DNA of 64,000 nucleotides from Chrysoperla carnea (lineage: Eukaryota > Arthropoda > Insecta > Neuroptera > Chrysopidae), in contig NC_058339.1 of the NCBI RefSeq assembly GCF_905475395.1, forward strand, positions 58,909,172 to 58,973,171. Direction: 5' to 3'. Made by a program: the position numbers and the translations under genes. Positions 45,916 to 60,560 of the stretch are shown here, in pieces; the stretch's first letter is position 1; each line of letters begins with the position of its first letter. Under the pieces are notes generated by a model. The model did not search any database. It was given only the letters and a program-made list of their open reading frames with translations, and had not been told where the DNA came from.

Positions 45916-46959
45916 GTTTAAGCATTCAGTGGAAAATATTTTAAGAAGTAATATAATAATAAATCACATAAAATGTAAAAATTTACTTTAATTTAACAAG
46001 AGTAAATTTTTGCATTTAAAGACTGCAAGAAATAATTCCAAATAGTAGACACTAGTGTAGAATTTATTCACGAAAGATTTAAATAATTTTACCGAAGTAA
46101 AAAGTAGCCTTATTTGTCTCCAAACTGCGAACCAACTATTTTTCAAATTTTATGAAGGTTCAGTGGTTTTTATCTTTGTTAAAATAATAAGCATATGCAC
46201 ACAATTTCGTAATACATTACTTATGGCCGAAGCGCTTTGCAATCGACTAATTAAAAACAAATAAACCAATTTAATCAATAACCTATTCTTTAAAATTAAT
46301 AAATTAATAAATACATAATTTATAATGACTATTGCATTTAATAGTAGTAAACTTTTAATTTGTAAATAAAAATCAATAAGTAATTAGAAATTTATTTGTT
46401 CATTGATAAAATTGAAAAAATTTAGCATATTACGAATATTATCAAGCATAATAATTGAACCAGTGACTGATAAAATTGTTTTGCATAATTATTCATAAAA
46501 CCTTGACTCTCAAAATTTCAATATCATAATAAAAATGAATAATGCATTCAAATACCGTAATAAATGTTCAAGAACAATAAAAATAAAGAATTAGAATAGC
46601 AAAAAAAATTCTTGTAATTGCATTTTGTAAATATTAAGATGTTACATACAGGATGATCTTTTTACATACACTTCTCTCTTATACATACGCCGAGTGTCTA
46701 AAAAACATCCAAATGAGTACTCAAGAAGTAAGGTAGGTGTAAGTTTATAATTAACTAAAATATTCTTTCTCGTTACTTCTTCAGATATATTTACGTTCTA
46801 TGAGCAACTTATGTTCGGTATCAACATAGAAGATATTGTCAAAAAATATCGTTGTATTTTATGAAGACTTAGAAAATTTTATTATCTATCGAAAAATTCT
46901 CAAAATTAAAAAAGAATAAAAATAATTTACATAAAAAAAAAAGAATCATTTAAATAAAA

Positions 46960-47290
46960 CACTATTTGTGTCATGGCGTCTTGAATGATATCACGACTTG
47001 TCGAACAATATGTATGAAAGTTGCAAGCAGTTGTAAGTAAACAATGTTTTTGTGTATGGCAATAAATCAAATAACCTGCTTCGTTCTATTCAAATGTAAG
47101 CAACATTAATAGCGTTGGGCATGACGTGACGCAACACTCTCTGATTGATCAAATGCCTAATTTTACTGAATTTATTTTATAAAAATAATAATAATCCTTA
47201 TTTTTATAATAAATAATTTTGTTATCTACATATTATGATGAATAATCAACTCTTGTCCAATCGATTTATTCTTAGTGGACAAAAGCCTAT
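46960..47290 (+). repeat. Dispersed repeat family R2, copy 2
   Basis: Matches 4725-5040 in order, including AATAATAATCCTTAT and TTAGTGGACAAAAGCCTATT blocks. An R1 fragment follows immediately. Confidence 0.65.
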
Positions 47291-47354
47291 TAATGAAGGC
47301 TCTCGTTAGTGGTACATAAAAAACTTTAAAGTAATTTTTGAATAGAAATACGAT

Positions 47355-47615
47355 GTAGAATTGTTCCTTATGAAAAAATAAACAACGTTTGCTTAAAACT
47401 TTTTTTTGTAAACATGACTGTTTACCCACGAGGGCGCCAATTAGGTGCAAATTTTATAGTATGTATTAATATGGGAATATCAGTTATGTGTGTGGCTATT
47501 TAAAAGTAGATATCTTTTTTTATTTACGTGACGTCAAAAAACAATTGATTACGTCATCAACACTGTCTTTATATAGTATTTCAACAATTGACTCAGTCAA
47601 TTTTTGTTTTTATTT
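47355..47615 (+). repeat. R1 fragment (3' part)
   Basis: Contains the R1 blocks TTGTTCCTTATGA, TGTTTACCCACGAGGGCG and ATGGGAATATCAGTTATGTG up to the ACTCAGTCAATT end. Confidence 0.75.
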
Positions 47616-50600
47616 GTTATTTAATTATTTTGTTATACTTATCAAATCTATCTAAAAAATAAGAACATTTTCTATTTTATTCGTAATTTAGGTGAATTCG
47701 TAATCTACACGAAACAATATAATCTCTAATTCTCAATACTTTAAATAAACTTTTTTCAAAAAAAAGAAAAGAAAAACATCAAATAAATAAGCAAATAATT
47801 TGCTTATCTAAAAAATATTTTTTTCATTCTTATATTTTTAGTTCAAGTAAATATTTCTTGATTCAATTTTATTTTCTGTGTAATAACTGCAAAATTTTTT
47901 CATACCCATAACCTACATTAATTTAATTTTCAATATACCCACTTATCTAAATAATATTACTATAGTGTTGCATGTTACTAAAGTAAAAGAATAGGTATAT
48001 TGAATATTACGATAACATATAGGTAGGATTTACCTGACATGAACTTGAAAAAAAATTTTAATATTTTATTATCTTTTATTACGGACAACGGATTGTTAAA
48101 TATATTGATTCTAATAAAATTATAATAAGGAAAATAAAGGAAAAGGTATTGGCATAAATTTTTATTGAGATACAATGTGTGTCGGAATTAGAATACTACA
48201 AATAGCTGTATAGTCTAGAAAGAAATAACTGCAATTGACTTTATTCAGTAATATCCCTTATTGGGTTGCATTTGGATTATCTAAAAAGATGGTAATTTTT
48301 GAGAATGTGTCAATTTTTATAGCCTATATATAAAATATATCAGAGTATCTTAAGTCTCATAAATATGGTGGGAGCGCTGTGAATAATGTATAGAAATGTG
48401 AGATATAACTTTTTAGCTTACAAATCTGTATATAGTAATTAATGAAAGTTTAATTCCTATCTACCAAATTCTACCAAAGAAGAAAAAAAAAGTTTGTTTT
48501 CACTTTAAAAAATTGTTAGAATACTTAAGAGAATAATAATTAGTATGTTGAGTAAGTTTTGCTAAGCCTTATGTAGCTCACCGTACAATTATTATAATAA
48601 AAAAAAAACTATTGGAACAGACTGAAGGAGCTCATGTTTTAGGTTAATTTTTACTTAAAAACATACTTTTTGTTTTGATAGCAATTATAAATTACTTGAT
48701 TAACATCGACCTATGAAGTGCCTATGTTCCTAAGAAAGCCTACCTGAGAGATTTTTAAAACTGATTTTTTATATATTTGAGAATTTCGAAAAGTATAGCT
48801 ATCTAAGGAGCATAGATACCATTTTCAAAGACTTATTTAACTCAGTTTTTTTTTCGAATGGAAATATTTAGACTGATTTTGTTAGCATGGAAGGTTTTTT
48901 CGACAAAAATGCACAAAAAGATTTTAGTTTTTAAGTATCTATAAAATTATGATTATTACCTATTGATATTATTTCGCAGATGAATTTATTAAATTTCACT
49001 ATAATTTTTAATCAACATAGACATCGGAAGTTATAATAAATCATCTGTAAAACCAAAACTACTATCTTAGATATGAATATTTTTCAATTTCATAAAACGA
49101 TTTTATGTTCATTTGCTTTCCAGATTTCAAGTTTCCAACCTTTTTGTCTTAGAGTCAGAATCGAAATATTTGCAAAGATTTTAAAACAAAATTTCTTCCC
49201 TAAACTTATTTGATTGACATCAAAAACGCTGAAAGTTCAGAGATCTTTTAATTTTGTAAATAACATGAGAAAACAATGTTTTAAAAAGGTAAACAAACTG
49301 TGTTAACAGATGAACAAAGAAAAGTTATTTTAAAGTAAGAATGAATTAATTTTCTATCTATAAAAAAAGGAAACTAAACGTAAAGTTATTTAAACACCTA
49401 AGTGCAATGTACCTAATAAAAATAATGATAATAGTTGATTGACTGACTATTAAACCTGTGATTTTAACACGATATATACATAATAATATTCGAAACGAAA
49501 AACAATGTTAAAAAACAATTTTCCAATAATATTTATATTAAAAAAAAAACATACATTTAGAATATTATAGCCTATTTTTAAAAAAAGGAGCCTATTTTTG
49601 CTACATGCGCGACTGGAAAACGACTATTTATCAAAATATTATTGTAATTTTGCTGCCATAACAAAACCCATTTGGAACCGGATTTGGAGCAGTTTTGATC
49701 CTACACTGGACTTTCTGCATTTGTACAAATCGATAAAGCAGACGATAGATATACACGAAACTGCTTACTTTACACGAAATTACAGCTGGCACAGAATGGC
49801 TCTACGTATTCTTTTGTTTCCGATTGATTCACAGTATCACAGGTCACTTATTTTAAATAACGCATATGCAAAAATATTTATAAATTTAAATAATTTAAAA
49901 TTTTTCTACTATGACCTATGAACATGATTTGTGACTTTTAAATAATCTTGAAAGTCAAAGATAAAATTAAAGCCTATGTGAGAGCCCTCCATTCGAGTAG
50001 AATTTGGTCATTTTTTCCAAAATGAATATCTGTTTAATTTAAAATGTATGGATGTCACGAGCGTCAAGGCAATTTTAGACTTGTGGATGACATTATTTGT
50101 ACCTTATTTTCAACTTGGATGATGAATTTTGTTATAACTTTATGAATGTAGACGAAAAATGATAATAAAATTTTTTCATATCTGCTTTGGTTTTCGAAAT
50201 ATCGAAAGCTAAATAATTAAACAAAATTTTCAATTTTCTATATTTTGAATATTACCCCATTTGAAGTCATCGGACAAACCTCCTTAAAATTTTCAGAATT
50301 GATTTAGACAAAGTCCAAATTCATATAAAAAAAAATCAAGCCCCATATTCAAAATGGTCCTGGCACTAGTACATCCTTAAATTAATTTTTATAGACTCCA
50401 CAGGAACAAGTATACGTATATTCTAAGAAGAGAACGTAGCAATAAAGCATATAGTTATTAAAATGTTATTACATTTTGTAATACATGTAGTTGTATTTAC
50501 ATTCAAAGAAACATCACCACAATAATGTGTGTAATGCATAGAAGCAAGGCCAAGAGCAAGGCGAAAATTCATTTATGGTAGAGTTTTGTTTATCTACTCA

Positions 50601-53600
50601 TTCTTAACATCCATTTCAATTATTTTAAGCTACATTTAATTACAATATGGCCATAAATCGTAAAAAGATTAGAACATCTATATAGGGTGTTAAAACGTAT
50701 AGTGGAGGGTAAATAAGGTAGTAAAATAGGGGCATAGAGGACATTTGAAAGGAAAATAGCGGGCATTAGCTAGTCCAATAATCAACTATGTAAAAAGGAA
50801 ATCGACGCTTAAACAATGTCCGGTATATTATATTTGGTATCTATATAAAAGTAGGTGGGGATAACATATATGTTGTATATGTTGTATATTATACAAATTG
50901 TATAGTAATCAATGGTTTCAAATTGTTCGTTGCTAACAACAAAATAAATTAATACTGACGCTAACGCTAAGCTAGCCTCATAGCTAACTTCAAAGTTTGC
51001 TAGTAGATAATGTTTTTTTATTAGACATCATTAATATTTTATAAAATGTCTACATTATTTTATACATATAATTCATTTTTAGTATATACTTTTTTTATAG
51101 TTATTTGTTAACAGCAATATACGAATTCAGACATTCTCTGCAAAAAAACATCCAAAGATGGTTTACCAAGAATCAGATCTGCAAAATTTTTTCATCGACC
51201 GCTAAGCTTATTATATTAGGTAGTATATCCTACTCTAAATTAAGACATATACTAACTATAGAGTGCAAGATATAACTATAGGATACAAAACTGCAAAATA
51301 TATGCAATTTACCTTAGGAAACAGAATGCATTTAAAATTCACCATTTTCAAATTCGTCCCTAAAACACCTTTAAATTTTTATCTAGTCCAACGAGTATGA
51401 CCCAAAATATCCTTCAATTTTCTTCAATATAAAGTTAATGAATCGATTATTTCATATTTTCTATTAAAAATAATCGAAAAATTGAAAATGAAAAAAAGTT
51501 TTGATAAAAGTACATAATTGAAAATGTTTGACTTTGAATTAATTCCGTTTTAAATGGAAAAATGTATTTATCTCAAAAAAACCTCTTGAAAAAGCATCGA
51601 AAGTGGTATCAAAGCTCTGGCCTAGTCTCTCACAATTCACGTGAGTATACGTACTTTTTGAGCTAGAAAATTTAAGTTTTTGGGGACAAATTTGAAAATC
51701 ATATGTTATTTCTCGGCTTTTACTTTTTTGTAGACGTTTTTGTTAGTAAAAAGCTCACGAAGGCTCTAGTGTCCGTTTTTTTTAAAAACTCTGGGATATG
51801 AAAGCTGTAACTCAGCTTTAAAAGTATCTTTTTATAATAAAAAAATAGCAAAAAATTTACTTTTAAATTTTACTGGGATTTGATGAAATGATAACTGATA
51901 ACTTAGGTGACCTGCTGATTAAAGTATTCCAAACATTAGTCAAAATCAACAGTCATGGAAATATCGAAATAAGTTTTTTAGTCTTAATTTCGATCTTTTT
52001 TTAGCAAATCTTTTGTTCCATCAAATTCTAACTTATCCAACGAAACTTCTTGAATATCATGCACTGCAATATTTAAAATATAGTGAAAATGACATTTTAA
52101 CACAAGAAGTTCTACAATTAGTTTAGACATGAAAATATCGTAATTCATTGGCCCACTCTTTGTAATCTGTATTTTTATGAAGATTTAACTGATACATAAT
52201 TAACCTTATACATAATTATACTAATTTAAACTTTTTTTTGCAAGTATTTACATTTTAGTGCAAGCTCCACCAGCTAGTTTTGATTATTAGTTCACTAGCT
52301 CTGCTCATTTTCTTAACATTCGTTTGATTAGACTTATTTTTTGTTCTACTCCATAAACTACTGAAATTGACGAAGGAAGTAACAAATAAGGTAACAAATA
52401 GAGTAACAAATAAGAACCGTAAACAATTAGAAATTAACTTTTGATAACACACTTTAAAATATCCCAATTCCGAGTGAAAAATCGTTAAATTTTGCAACAA
52501 ATATGATAATAACATAATAATAATGAAGATACGTTATTAAAACAGCGCCATTATATATTTATCTCTTTCTACACCTAAGTAATCACAATAATACGAATCA
52601 AGTAGCACCACTAGTCTTCTCAAAGTTTTAGCTAGATTCAAAATTGAAAACTATCTATTACTGGCAAGATCCCCAGATCACAAATAATATTTTTCGAAAC
52701 GATTTGTTACTTGAAAGTATACATTAGTTGGTAAATACTCGTGTATCGTGCATTTTATTTATGTTTTAACAATAAACCAAAACACAAAAATAAACCGTCA
52801 CTAATATGGCCTTTAGAGGCCATAACAACCGCTTTCCGAATAATAACCGAATATTAAATAACATATAACACATGCATCGATATGGCTAAAAATTTAATGA
52901 GATTAAAATCTCTGAGCTCGATTATCTGTCAAAATCTATGTCATTTGTTCAGTAATCGTGATAAAAAAATTCGATTATAGACACACATTATTAACTCGCA
53001 TCCATTATTTTAAGGATGGCATAACAATTAAGTATAAGAGAGAGTGGGGTAAAAATGAACGGCGGGTAATTACGAACAGTAAAGTTTTTAATATTATGCA
53101 ATTATTCAAAAGAATGTCATTATTTTTATTGCAAAAAAATAATTTCAGGCCAGGAGCCAACTTAATAATTCGACGAATTATTCAATTGGTTACTAGTATC
53201 TACTATTTGAATTAATAATTACGAGTCCCTAGTAAGTTTTTAATTTCCTTAGCAAAATGTGGTAGTTAATTTGTAAATAGTATCTTTTATATATATACAT
53301 ATCAGAATTTTTCTTAAGTCCTGTAGCTTAAATGTTTTACGGTAAGCGAATAGTGAAATTTTCATTGAAATCAAGAAGAAGTAATTGCGAACATAAATAC
53401 CTGAACGTGATATGCATCCTCTTTAAAACGTCGGATTGAATGGAAACTTCGCACACTTATCAGGGGCCGATGACAATACAGTAATTTAATAATAATAATA
53501 ATTTAAAAGTTTGTTCGATTATGCTGATCTAGATCTTCAGAATTAACGATAAACAAAAAATCTTTTATGGTGGAAGCGCAGATAACATTCCATAATATAG

Positions 53601-56600
53601 TTTAAAAAAATTAAAAAACACACTTTTACAGCTATCTGTGAAGATTGAGAAAAAAATCATTTTATCCTAAAAAAAGCGTGCTTTTTAAGATATTTTATAA
53701 TGACTCTCCTTTTACCAACATCTATCAATAAATTATTTACAATATTTGAATTCTATCTTTTAACTGTAAAAATTATTTTCTACTTTTTAGTTGAACTACT
53801 TACAAAAGCGCGTTTTTTAGTTTTATTAACTATTAAGTTAACCAATGTAATTATTCAGAATTTGATTTTTTGCAATAAGCACATTTCTCATTTCCCTTTA
53901 GTAATTGCAATTCCCCTACTCTACATACTAACAATAGTACGACCGGAATACCAAAACGAAAAATTTTTTATATCGATTTTCGAGATGAAACTAATAATTT
54001 TTTATTCAAAAATTAAAATCATTAAAGTTTGTTTTATTTATTCACCCATGTTATCTATGTCAAATTGATGCCTTTCACATCATTCACAAATATAATGATT
54101 GAAAGTGTGATTATCTTATCAATTATGCGTGATTAGTTTTATTAATTTTCATGTACGTACAGTTTTTGTATTCTTTTTTTATTTTTGAGGTCATTAGATT
54201 TAATAATTTTTTTTTATATTACAAACATTTGTATCAATTGAATAAAAATAGAAAGAAAAAATTTTGTATGGGAAATTTATAATAACATAAATATTTTTGA
54301 AGAAATTTCTAATTTTCTTTTCATAATATGTTGTTGTCCAATCTTTTTCATTGATTTTATTCTGCCTTTTCTTAAATTTGTGAGGCAATGCGTAAACTTT
54401 GTTTAACTTTGTTTGTATTGATGAAAACGTCTCGGAATGTTCACATACAACTAATTCCGACATGATTTGTAAATTTATAGCATTCCAGATCTAATTCTAT
54501 ACTAGCCACATACAACGGACGCGTAATAATAATACCTGAATTTCAAATACCATAGTATCACGTATTCCCGACAGTGGTACCACCAAAATATCACATTCAT
54601 CCACTACTCATTTAAGCAGATAAGTTCTCGAACAACTTATCATAACACAAATCCAGAAAGAGCGTCTTCAACATTTGAAAGTTTGTTGGTTCTGTCACGG
54701 AAGGGCTGCAAATTATATCCATTTTAACAAAAATGACAAAAAAGGTGAGTTGTACTCGTGACAAGCAAATCAAAAAATGTATTTTGTATGTCTCGGAACA
54801 ACTACGATTTTGTGGGTACTTTGAGGTTTATTGAATGAATGCTATAAAAACCCGGTTTTGAAAAACGCGTGAATAAGCGTAAGGTTTGCAAGAGCCCCAA
54901 GGATCTAGGAAGGAATTGTAAAAATTCTACACGTTTTAGAAGTTTCATCGTATAAAATTGTGAATATATCGTAATGTCCAAAAAAAAATATGGAAAATGG
55001 AAATACATTTTTGGATTTGTTATTTACGCGGTTTACTTGTAAATTTGGTAATTTTCGCTAATCAATTAAGCAATCGGAGTAACTTTTAAACAATGAGTTC
55101 TCGTTGCCTCCACCATTAAATTTATTATAAAAAGCATTAAGAGAAATAGAAGCACAAAAAGTCAATCTCAATTCTCCCTGATAAGAGTTCAATTTTTGAA
55201 TTGATGAATTAAGGTAATGAATGCCCTTGAGATTAATATGCCACAAAAAAATCATATAATATCAATAATGATAGAAATTACGAGACAATTAATAAAATTC
55301 GAGCTAATGAAGTTATACTGTAATTACTGTAATGTAAGAATAAACTAAAATATCAAAGACCAGTCAAAATATGACTTCAAGTAGGTGTGTATTGATGTGT
55401 GTAGGTTTGATCAACTTTGACTGATACAAGCAGTACAAAACATTAATGTTAAAACGTAGATAATATGAATGTTCGATAATTTGACTTTAAGTAAGGTCAA
55501 ACGTATTATTAGTGCGGTGAGAATATTATCAATAATAACATAATTAAAATTTATACCGGCTGATCATTATAAAACGAAAAACGTTTAACCAGAGAGACAT
55601 CATTAATAAAAACAACCTTTTTATCCAATATAATGAGTTACAAACAGCTATCAGTAAAAAGTTAAAAATAATTTACGAATTCAAGAAAAACCAATGTTAT
55701 TTTGAATACGATTTAAATTTTTTATATAATTTCAAGGGTGGCAGGTCAGAACAGCTCTTTTTGGAGCTAATGTTGAATTCATGCAATGTTTAGTCAAAAA
55801 ATTTCTGTTTTGCGTTTAAACAGTTGAGCACTTAAAATAGATAGATAATTAAAGAATAAAATAATCATGAAAGCGAACGATTTTTGATTATATTTCTTTA
55901 ATAACAATTTTCACGACAATATTAAGATAGGTACCATAAATCAAAATTTGCTATGACTTATTATTACTTATAATTTAGTGGAAGCGATGGGAAAAAGTGC
56001 ACTTAAATAGATGCACTGATAAACTAGATTAAAATACGCTCATTAATTAAAACATCATAGCTTAAAAAACTATTAAAAAAACGCTTTTTGAAATATGGGC
56101 AAATACAAGAAATTATTCGATAAATGCAAAATAGTTTTAAAATTTTGGAAAATTACGAAATCGATTGGTAATGTGAGTCCGATCACCAATACGACTTTCA
56201 TTTAAAATTAAATGTTGCAGGTTATATACAATAAGTAATGTTTTCGTTTAATAATTAATTTCGAATAAAATCGATTTATTTTATTTGAAAAAATATGTTA
56301 TTATTTTCAACATAATAAAGATAATATTAATAATACACCACTTATCGTCCGGTAGTAACCTGCGCGAGTTTTATCTATATACGGCCCTTCATGCTTTATT
56401 TACATTTAAGCTTTATTTTTTTCTGCCTTTCAGCTCTAACCTTTTGCAATATATATGATTAAAATTCTAATAGAAATTTATCCAATAAAGATATGTTAAA
56501 AATTATTTGCATTTTTCAATTGGTTCATCTTATGACCTTTTGGGTTAACCTTAATCTTTTCTATATAACATTTCACATTCATTTCGTAATATTCATATTT

Positions 56601-57509
56601 AATATATTTATTTCAAGTGATACCCACAAGAGCGTTAGCAGTATACGTTAAAGACTTCAAATTATTCCTAATGCCTAATGCCAAACCAAATATGCAATCG
56701 TATTAAATTTGGGTTATGCGTTTCAAATATGTGGTAGTATATTAGGTTTCAAGAATATGTTTCAAAATATCAGACAAAGTTTGCTGAAATTTTACACCGA
56801 TGTTTGAGATCATATTAACATCATTGTGTCAATTGCTTTAGGTAGATCATTCGTGCAAGAGCTCTTTTTAATATGCCCAAAAAAAGAATTTAGATTTAAT
56901 GACATTAGCAGTCAAAGATTTAAGTTTCGATTCGATTCTCAGTCAATGCTCAGTTTTTTTCACTTCGCAATTATTTTTCTTATCAATAAAAGTATTTAAT
57001 TTGGAGTTAATTTAACCTTTGCTACATTTTTCGCCTTCATAATTCTAAATCTAAGTTAGAAAATCTTATAATTCCACATCTAATTTCGCTAAATTTTAAA
57101 GCAACTCATCCTAAAACTTGCAAACTCTAAAAATTAGAATATAATAAATTATGTTTATGTGTTCTTAATTTGTACTCTTACAATGCAATTCGCGCAATTC
57201 ACCTCAGTATCTTGATACCATAGATAAAATAATATTGATACTCACTCATCAGGTAGTGTGAGTTGTTTGTAGTTTTGTGTAGTGTTTGTACCTCACAATA
57301 TTTTTATTATAATTTAATTAGGTCAAAAAAACATCATCAATAAACGTTTATTTCTTTTTTTTCCTTGTATTTTAGAAATAAAAATATTTATAATAATCAT
57401 GAATTTGCAAAAATAATTTGATCTTCTTCTCGTAATATTATGTTCTCATTATTAGTATTACATAAAATTGAATTGCAAATTTTGCAAATTGCTTCGCAAA
57501 ATCATCCTA

Positions 57510-57850
57510 TTATGCGGTTTTGGTCGATATCTTAGAAACTACTCGACTGAGTCAAGAAAGCTCACCTTTTGTATTTTTAGAGCTAATTATATATATTTCT
57601 CAAGAAAATGATTGTTATCCAAATCGGAGACAGCAAGTTTTCTTGATTTTGTGATTTAACGGCAAATTTCTGAGGTAACGGGTGAAGAATTTGCTCCGTC
57701 ACCACTCGTATATGATTTTAGTCGATGTCTCAAAAATTATTCAAGAGTCGTTCAAGGAACCCAATTTTTGTATTTTTATAATCAAAATTATTCCATAAAA
57801 CTATTTGTATCCTGATCGAACAAACGAAAGTTTTCCGAATATTGTCCTAT
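57510..57850 (+). repeat. Diverged direct duplication
   Basis: Two units (about 57510-57650 and 57710-57840) share GGTCGATATCTTAGAAACTA/AGTCGATGTCTCAAAAATTA, TTTGTATTTTTA and TGTTATCC/TGTATCC blocks. It is an old repeat of unknown class. Confidence 0.45.
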
Positions 57851-60041
57851 TTTCTTAAACCCTTTTCTAAAAAAAAAAATATTAATTTCGAATTCGAAAT
57901 ATTGGGTAATTTGGATCCAAAAATTACAAAAATTCGATTCATGTCTATATTGTTCCACACTGATTTTCTTAAATATCCTTACCATGGGAGTAAAAATTTA
58001 GTAAACAATATAATTTATAGATAACACAAAAATGAAATTATCAAAAATTATGAATTCATTCAACTGTACATTAATTAACCTTCAACTTATATAAAAAATC
58101 CAAAATTAATAAATAATTTATTAAACTATTAACTGTTCAAATGGTATTGATAAAATTAATCAAGTGTGTATCGGAAATACTCATAATTAAGGGCTCGGAT
58201 AAGTAGATATTATCTATTTTACGTACTTGATGTAAGAAATGTTGCTTAATGAATGCCTAAAAGAATTCTGCTAATAGGCCAGTAAAATCAAAATTCAATG
58301 CAAGTATAGATCAAGAATCATTTTCTGTAGTAGAATATTGAAATCTTGGATTCGAGCGAAACTATTGTAACATCCAATTTTGTATATTTCTACGTATACT
58401 TCTTTGAACGTAGCAATATTGAAAATTTTCGATATCTCGTTTACATCAAAGAGTGTGAAATCCACTTCAAAATTTTTGTCGATACCCTCAAACTTGAAAA
58501 TATTAGTTGGCTATTCTAACAGAGAGACAATCGAATTACAAATGTAGAATCATTTTTCACGACCTTCAATATAAACAAGCTCTGTGAAAAAGAACCTACC
58601 GAAATTTTTTGAAGTGAAAAATTGTTTGGGTTTTTTTGGGGCAGGTAAAAGTACTGAATTTGAAACTAAATGTTTTAAATTCTATATGAATTTAACCTGC
58701 CTGGTGGATAAATGATATAGCTGCCGAACTGTTCAAAAACTTGAGATTTTATTAATTTAAATACATAATTATTTTTCAATTTCATTAATAAATTATGAAA
58801 TAAGATAGTTACAAAAAATTTAGGTACCTATTTAATTTGATTGATCAACAAAAATGGAAAAAAACCTAATCAATAAAAATTTAAAAAAAAATCATTATCA
58901 TTAATATCATATTACCCAACAAAATCAAATTTTGTTCATTCAAACAATCGACATTTTTTATAGAAAAATAATCAATTATTTAAGAATCGATTTTTTTTGT
59001 ATGAAATCCCTATTTTTTATTCTTCTATCCTACTTGGGTACTAGCAAATTTTTACCACTTTTATCTTACTCCGAATTTATTTTCCTGTACAAGGCTATAT
59101 AGATGTAATTTGTAAAGAATTCTGTGTACGGAATCCAGAAAAACATGTGCACATATTTCAAAAAAAACTATTACTCATTAAATAAATTATTATAACATTA
59201 TTATTAAATGTTATTACTTTTTAATATATAGAGGGCTTCCTGCCATGAGAACATATCCACCAATTAGCTTAAGATATTTTGTATGTGCATTCCATAATCT
59301 ATTTTTTAAGGAGTAGGTACCATTGTGTCACGTATTAATCGGTCTAGTTAAAAAGCCAAAATATTTACTGAGATATACAGGGTGTTTCAAGTTATAATAG
59401 CACGACTTTATACAATGGTAGTACTGTTGTTATAAAGACAATTTCACAAAACATTTATAGCCGGGGACATATCGTTTTCTATATGTAGAGAGTGTTTTTT
59501 GGAAGTGGGGATATTTTTGTGAAAATTGTCAAGGCACCTGCTTTGAAAAATGGTAGTTGACAGTATGAGCTACGTATCCTTCATAATTTCAGGCTTGTGA
59601 TAAATTACGAAACCAACGGTAGAGATATGGGTGTGCCATCACCACGTTTCGAAAAAAAAAATCATCTAGCGATACTTAATTAACTTAACAACACACTTGG
59701 GTGAGAAAATAAAACCTTTTTTTACCCGACTGCGATCAATACCAATCGATTTGTGAAAAACCAGACGCCATATTATGAAATGGAAAAAAATGAAAGTCGC
59801 GACCTATGACAAGTGGGGTATTATTGAATAGCTATTAAATAGACAAACCAATTAACATAATAATCATTAAAATCGGCTCACGTGTTTGGTCTCTAGAGCG
59901 CCTCAAAAGATCAAACATACATATATTTTTATACATACATTGGCGGAAAATGAAAGTCAACGAACTATGGTAAGTGGGGTAGCGTTGAATAGGCATTTGA
60001 AAATACTAACTAAAAACGGTAAAATAAAAATTGTATAATCA

Positions 60042-60225
60042 AAAAACCCCACTGCGTTAAATATAAACTTAAAGAAAAAAAACAAATCCAGCAGTTTTAC
60101 ATAGCGACTTTAAAAGTCGGGCTCAAATCTTCCCAACAATGGGTCCCGACTGGTAAAGTCGCTATGTAAACTACTGAACTTAATTTTTTCCTTTCAGTTT
60201 ATATATAACGCAGTCGGGTTTTTTA
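60042..60225. repeat. 184 bp foldback element
   Basis: AAAAAACCCCACTGCGTTA pairs with the AACGCAGTCGGGTTTTTT end, and inner TACATAGCGACTTTAAAAGT pairs with the GTAAAGTCGCTATGTA stretch. Confidence 0.85.
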
Positions 60226-60278
60226 TTTTTTAAATTACATATTTTTTTATTCTACAATTTCAACATCCTTTATTCCAG

Positions 60279-60560
60279 ACACTTTCCAAGTATATTGCGA
60301 AAAAATAAAATCCTACTGTTATAACTTCGACCAACCTGTCTCAAATGATGATATTGAGGTATAACTGTTATATGAAATAATTTATCAATACCAGAAGACG
60401 TATATAATTATAAAATAACAGCGAAGTAATGGCAAATCCGCCCTTATATAATTAAATAAAATTTTTTCAGGTAGAAAAAATAGCGAACCAGAAAGGCGTC
60501 TCTGCATTTATTCTTGGAGTAATAGCAATCACAATGCATTTAAGCTATGTATACTTGTAA
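60279..60560 (+). CDS. 3' terminal exons of an unidentified gene with a hydrophobic C-terminus
   Basis: Exon 60279-60359 (acceptor ATTCCAG, donor GTATAA) and exon 60471-60560 (acceptor TTTTTTCAG) are both open and in phase 0 across a 111 bp intron. They encode 56 residues ending at TAA 60558. The sequence runs TLSKYIAKKIKSYCYNF, then a polar acidic stretch (SNDDIE), and finishes with KGVSAFILGVIAITMHLSYV, a single hydrophobic segment of about 19 residues typical of a tail anchor or last membrane helix. AATAAATAAATAAA around 60620 would serve as the polyA signal. I do not recognise the family and could not find upstream exons. A spliced, in-frame pair with polyA signal argues for a real gene end, but a degenerate fragment cannot be excluded. 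Confidence 0.55.

Larger units (their letters stand above)
40754..60278. other. 19.5 kb intergenic stretch without a supported gene
   Basis: Lies between the start of the ankyrin gene and the unidentified plus-strand 3' exons. It contains inverted-repeat elements, R1 and R2 copies and AT-rich DNA. The open frames present (e.g. 49598-49921, 53700-54068) are short and show no domain. Upstream exons of the gene ending at 60560 may be hidden here. Confidence 0.5.

Noticed and set aside
49598..49921. 107-codon plus-strand ORF
   Set aside because: No domain, no splice context and no similarity I recognise; the length is within chance for this much non-coding sequence.
53700..54068. 122-codon hydrophobic plus-strand ORF
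   Set aside because: Composition is Leu/Ile/Phe-rich as expected for AT-rich DNA, and it starts inside repeat-like sequence.
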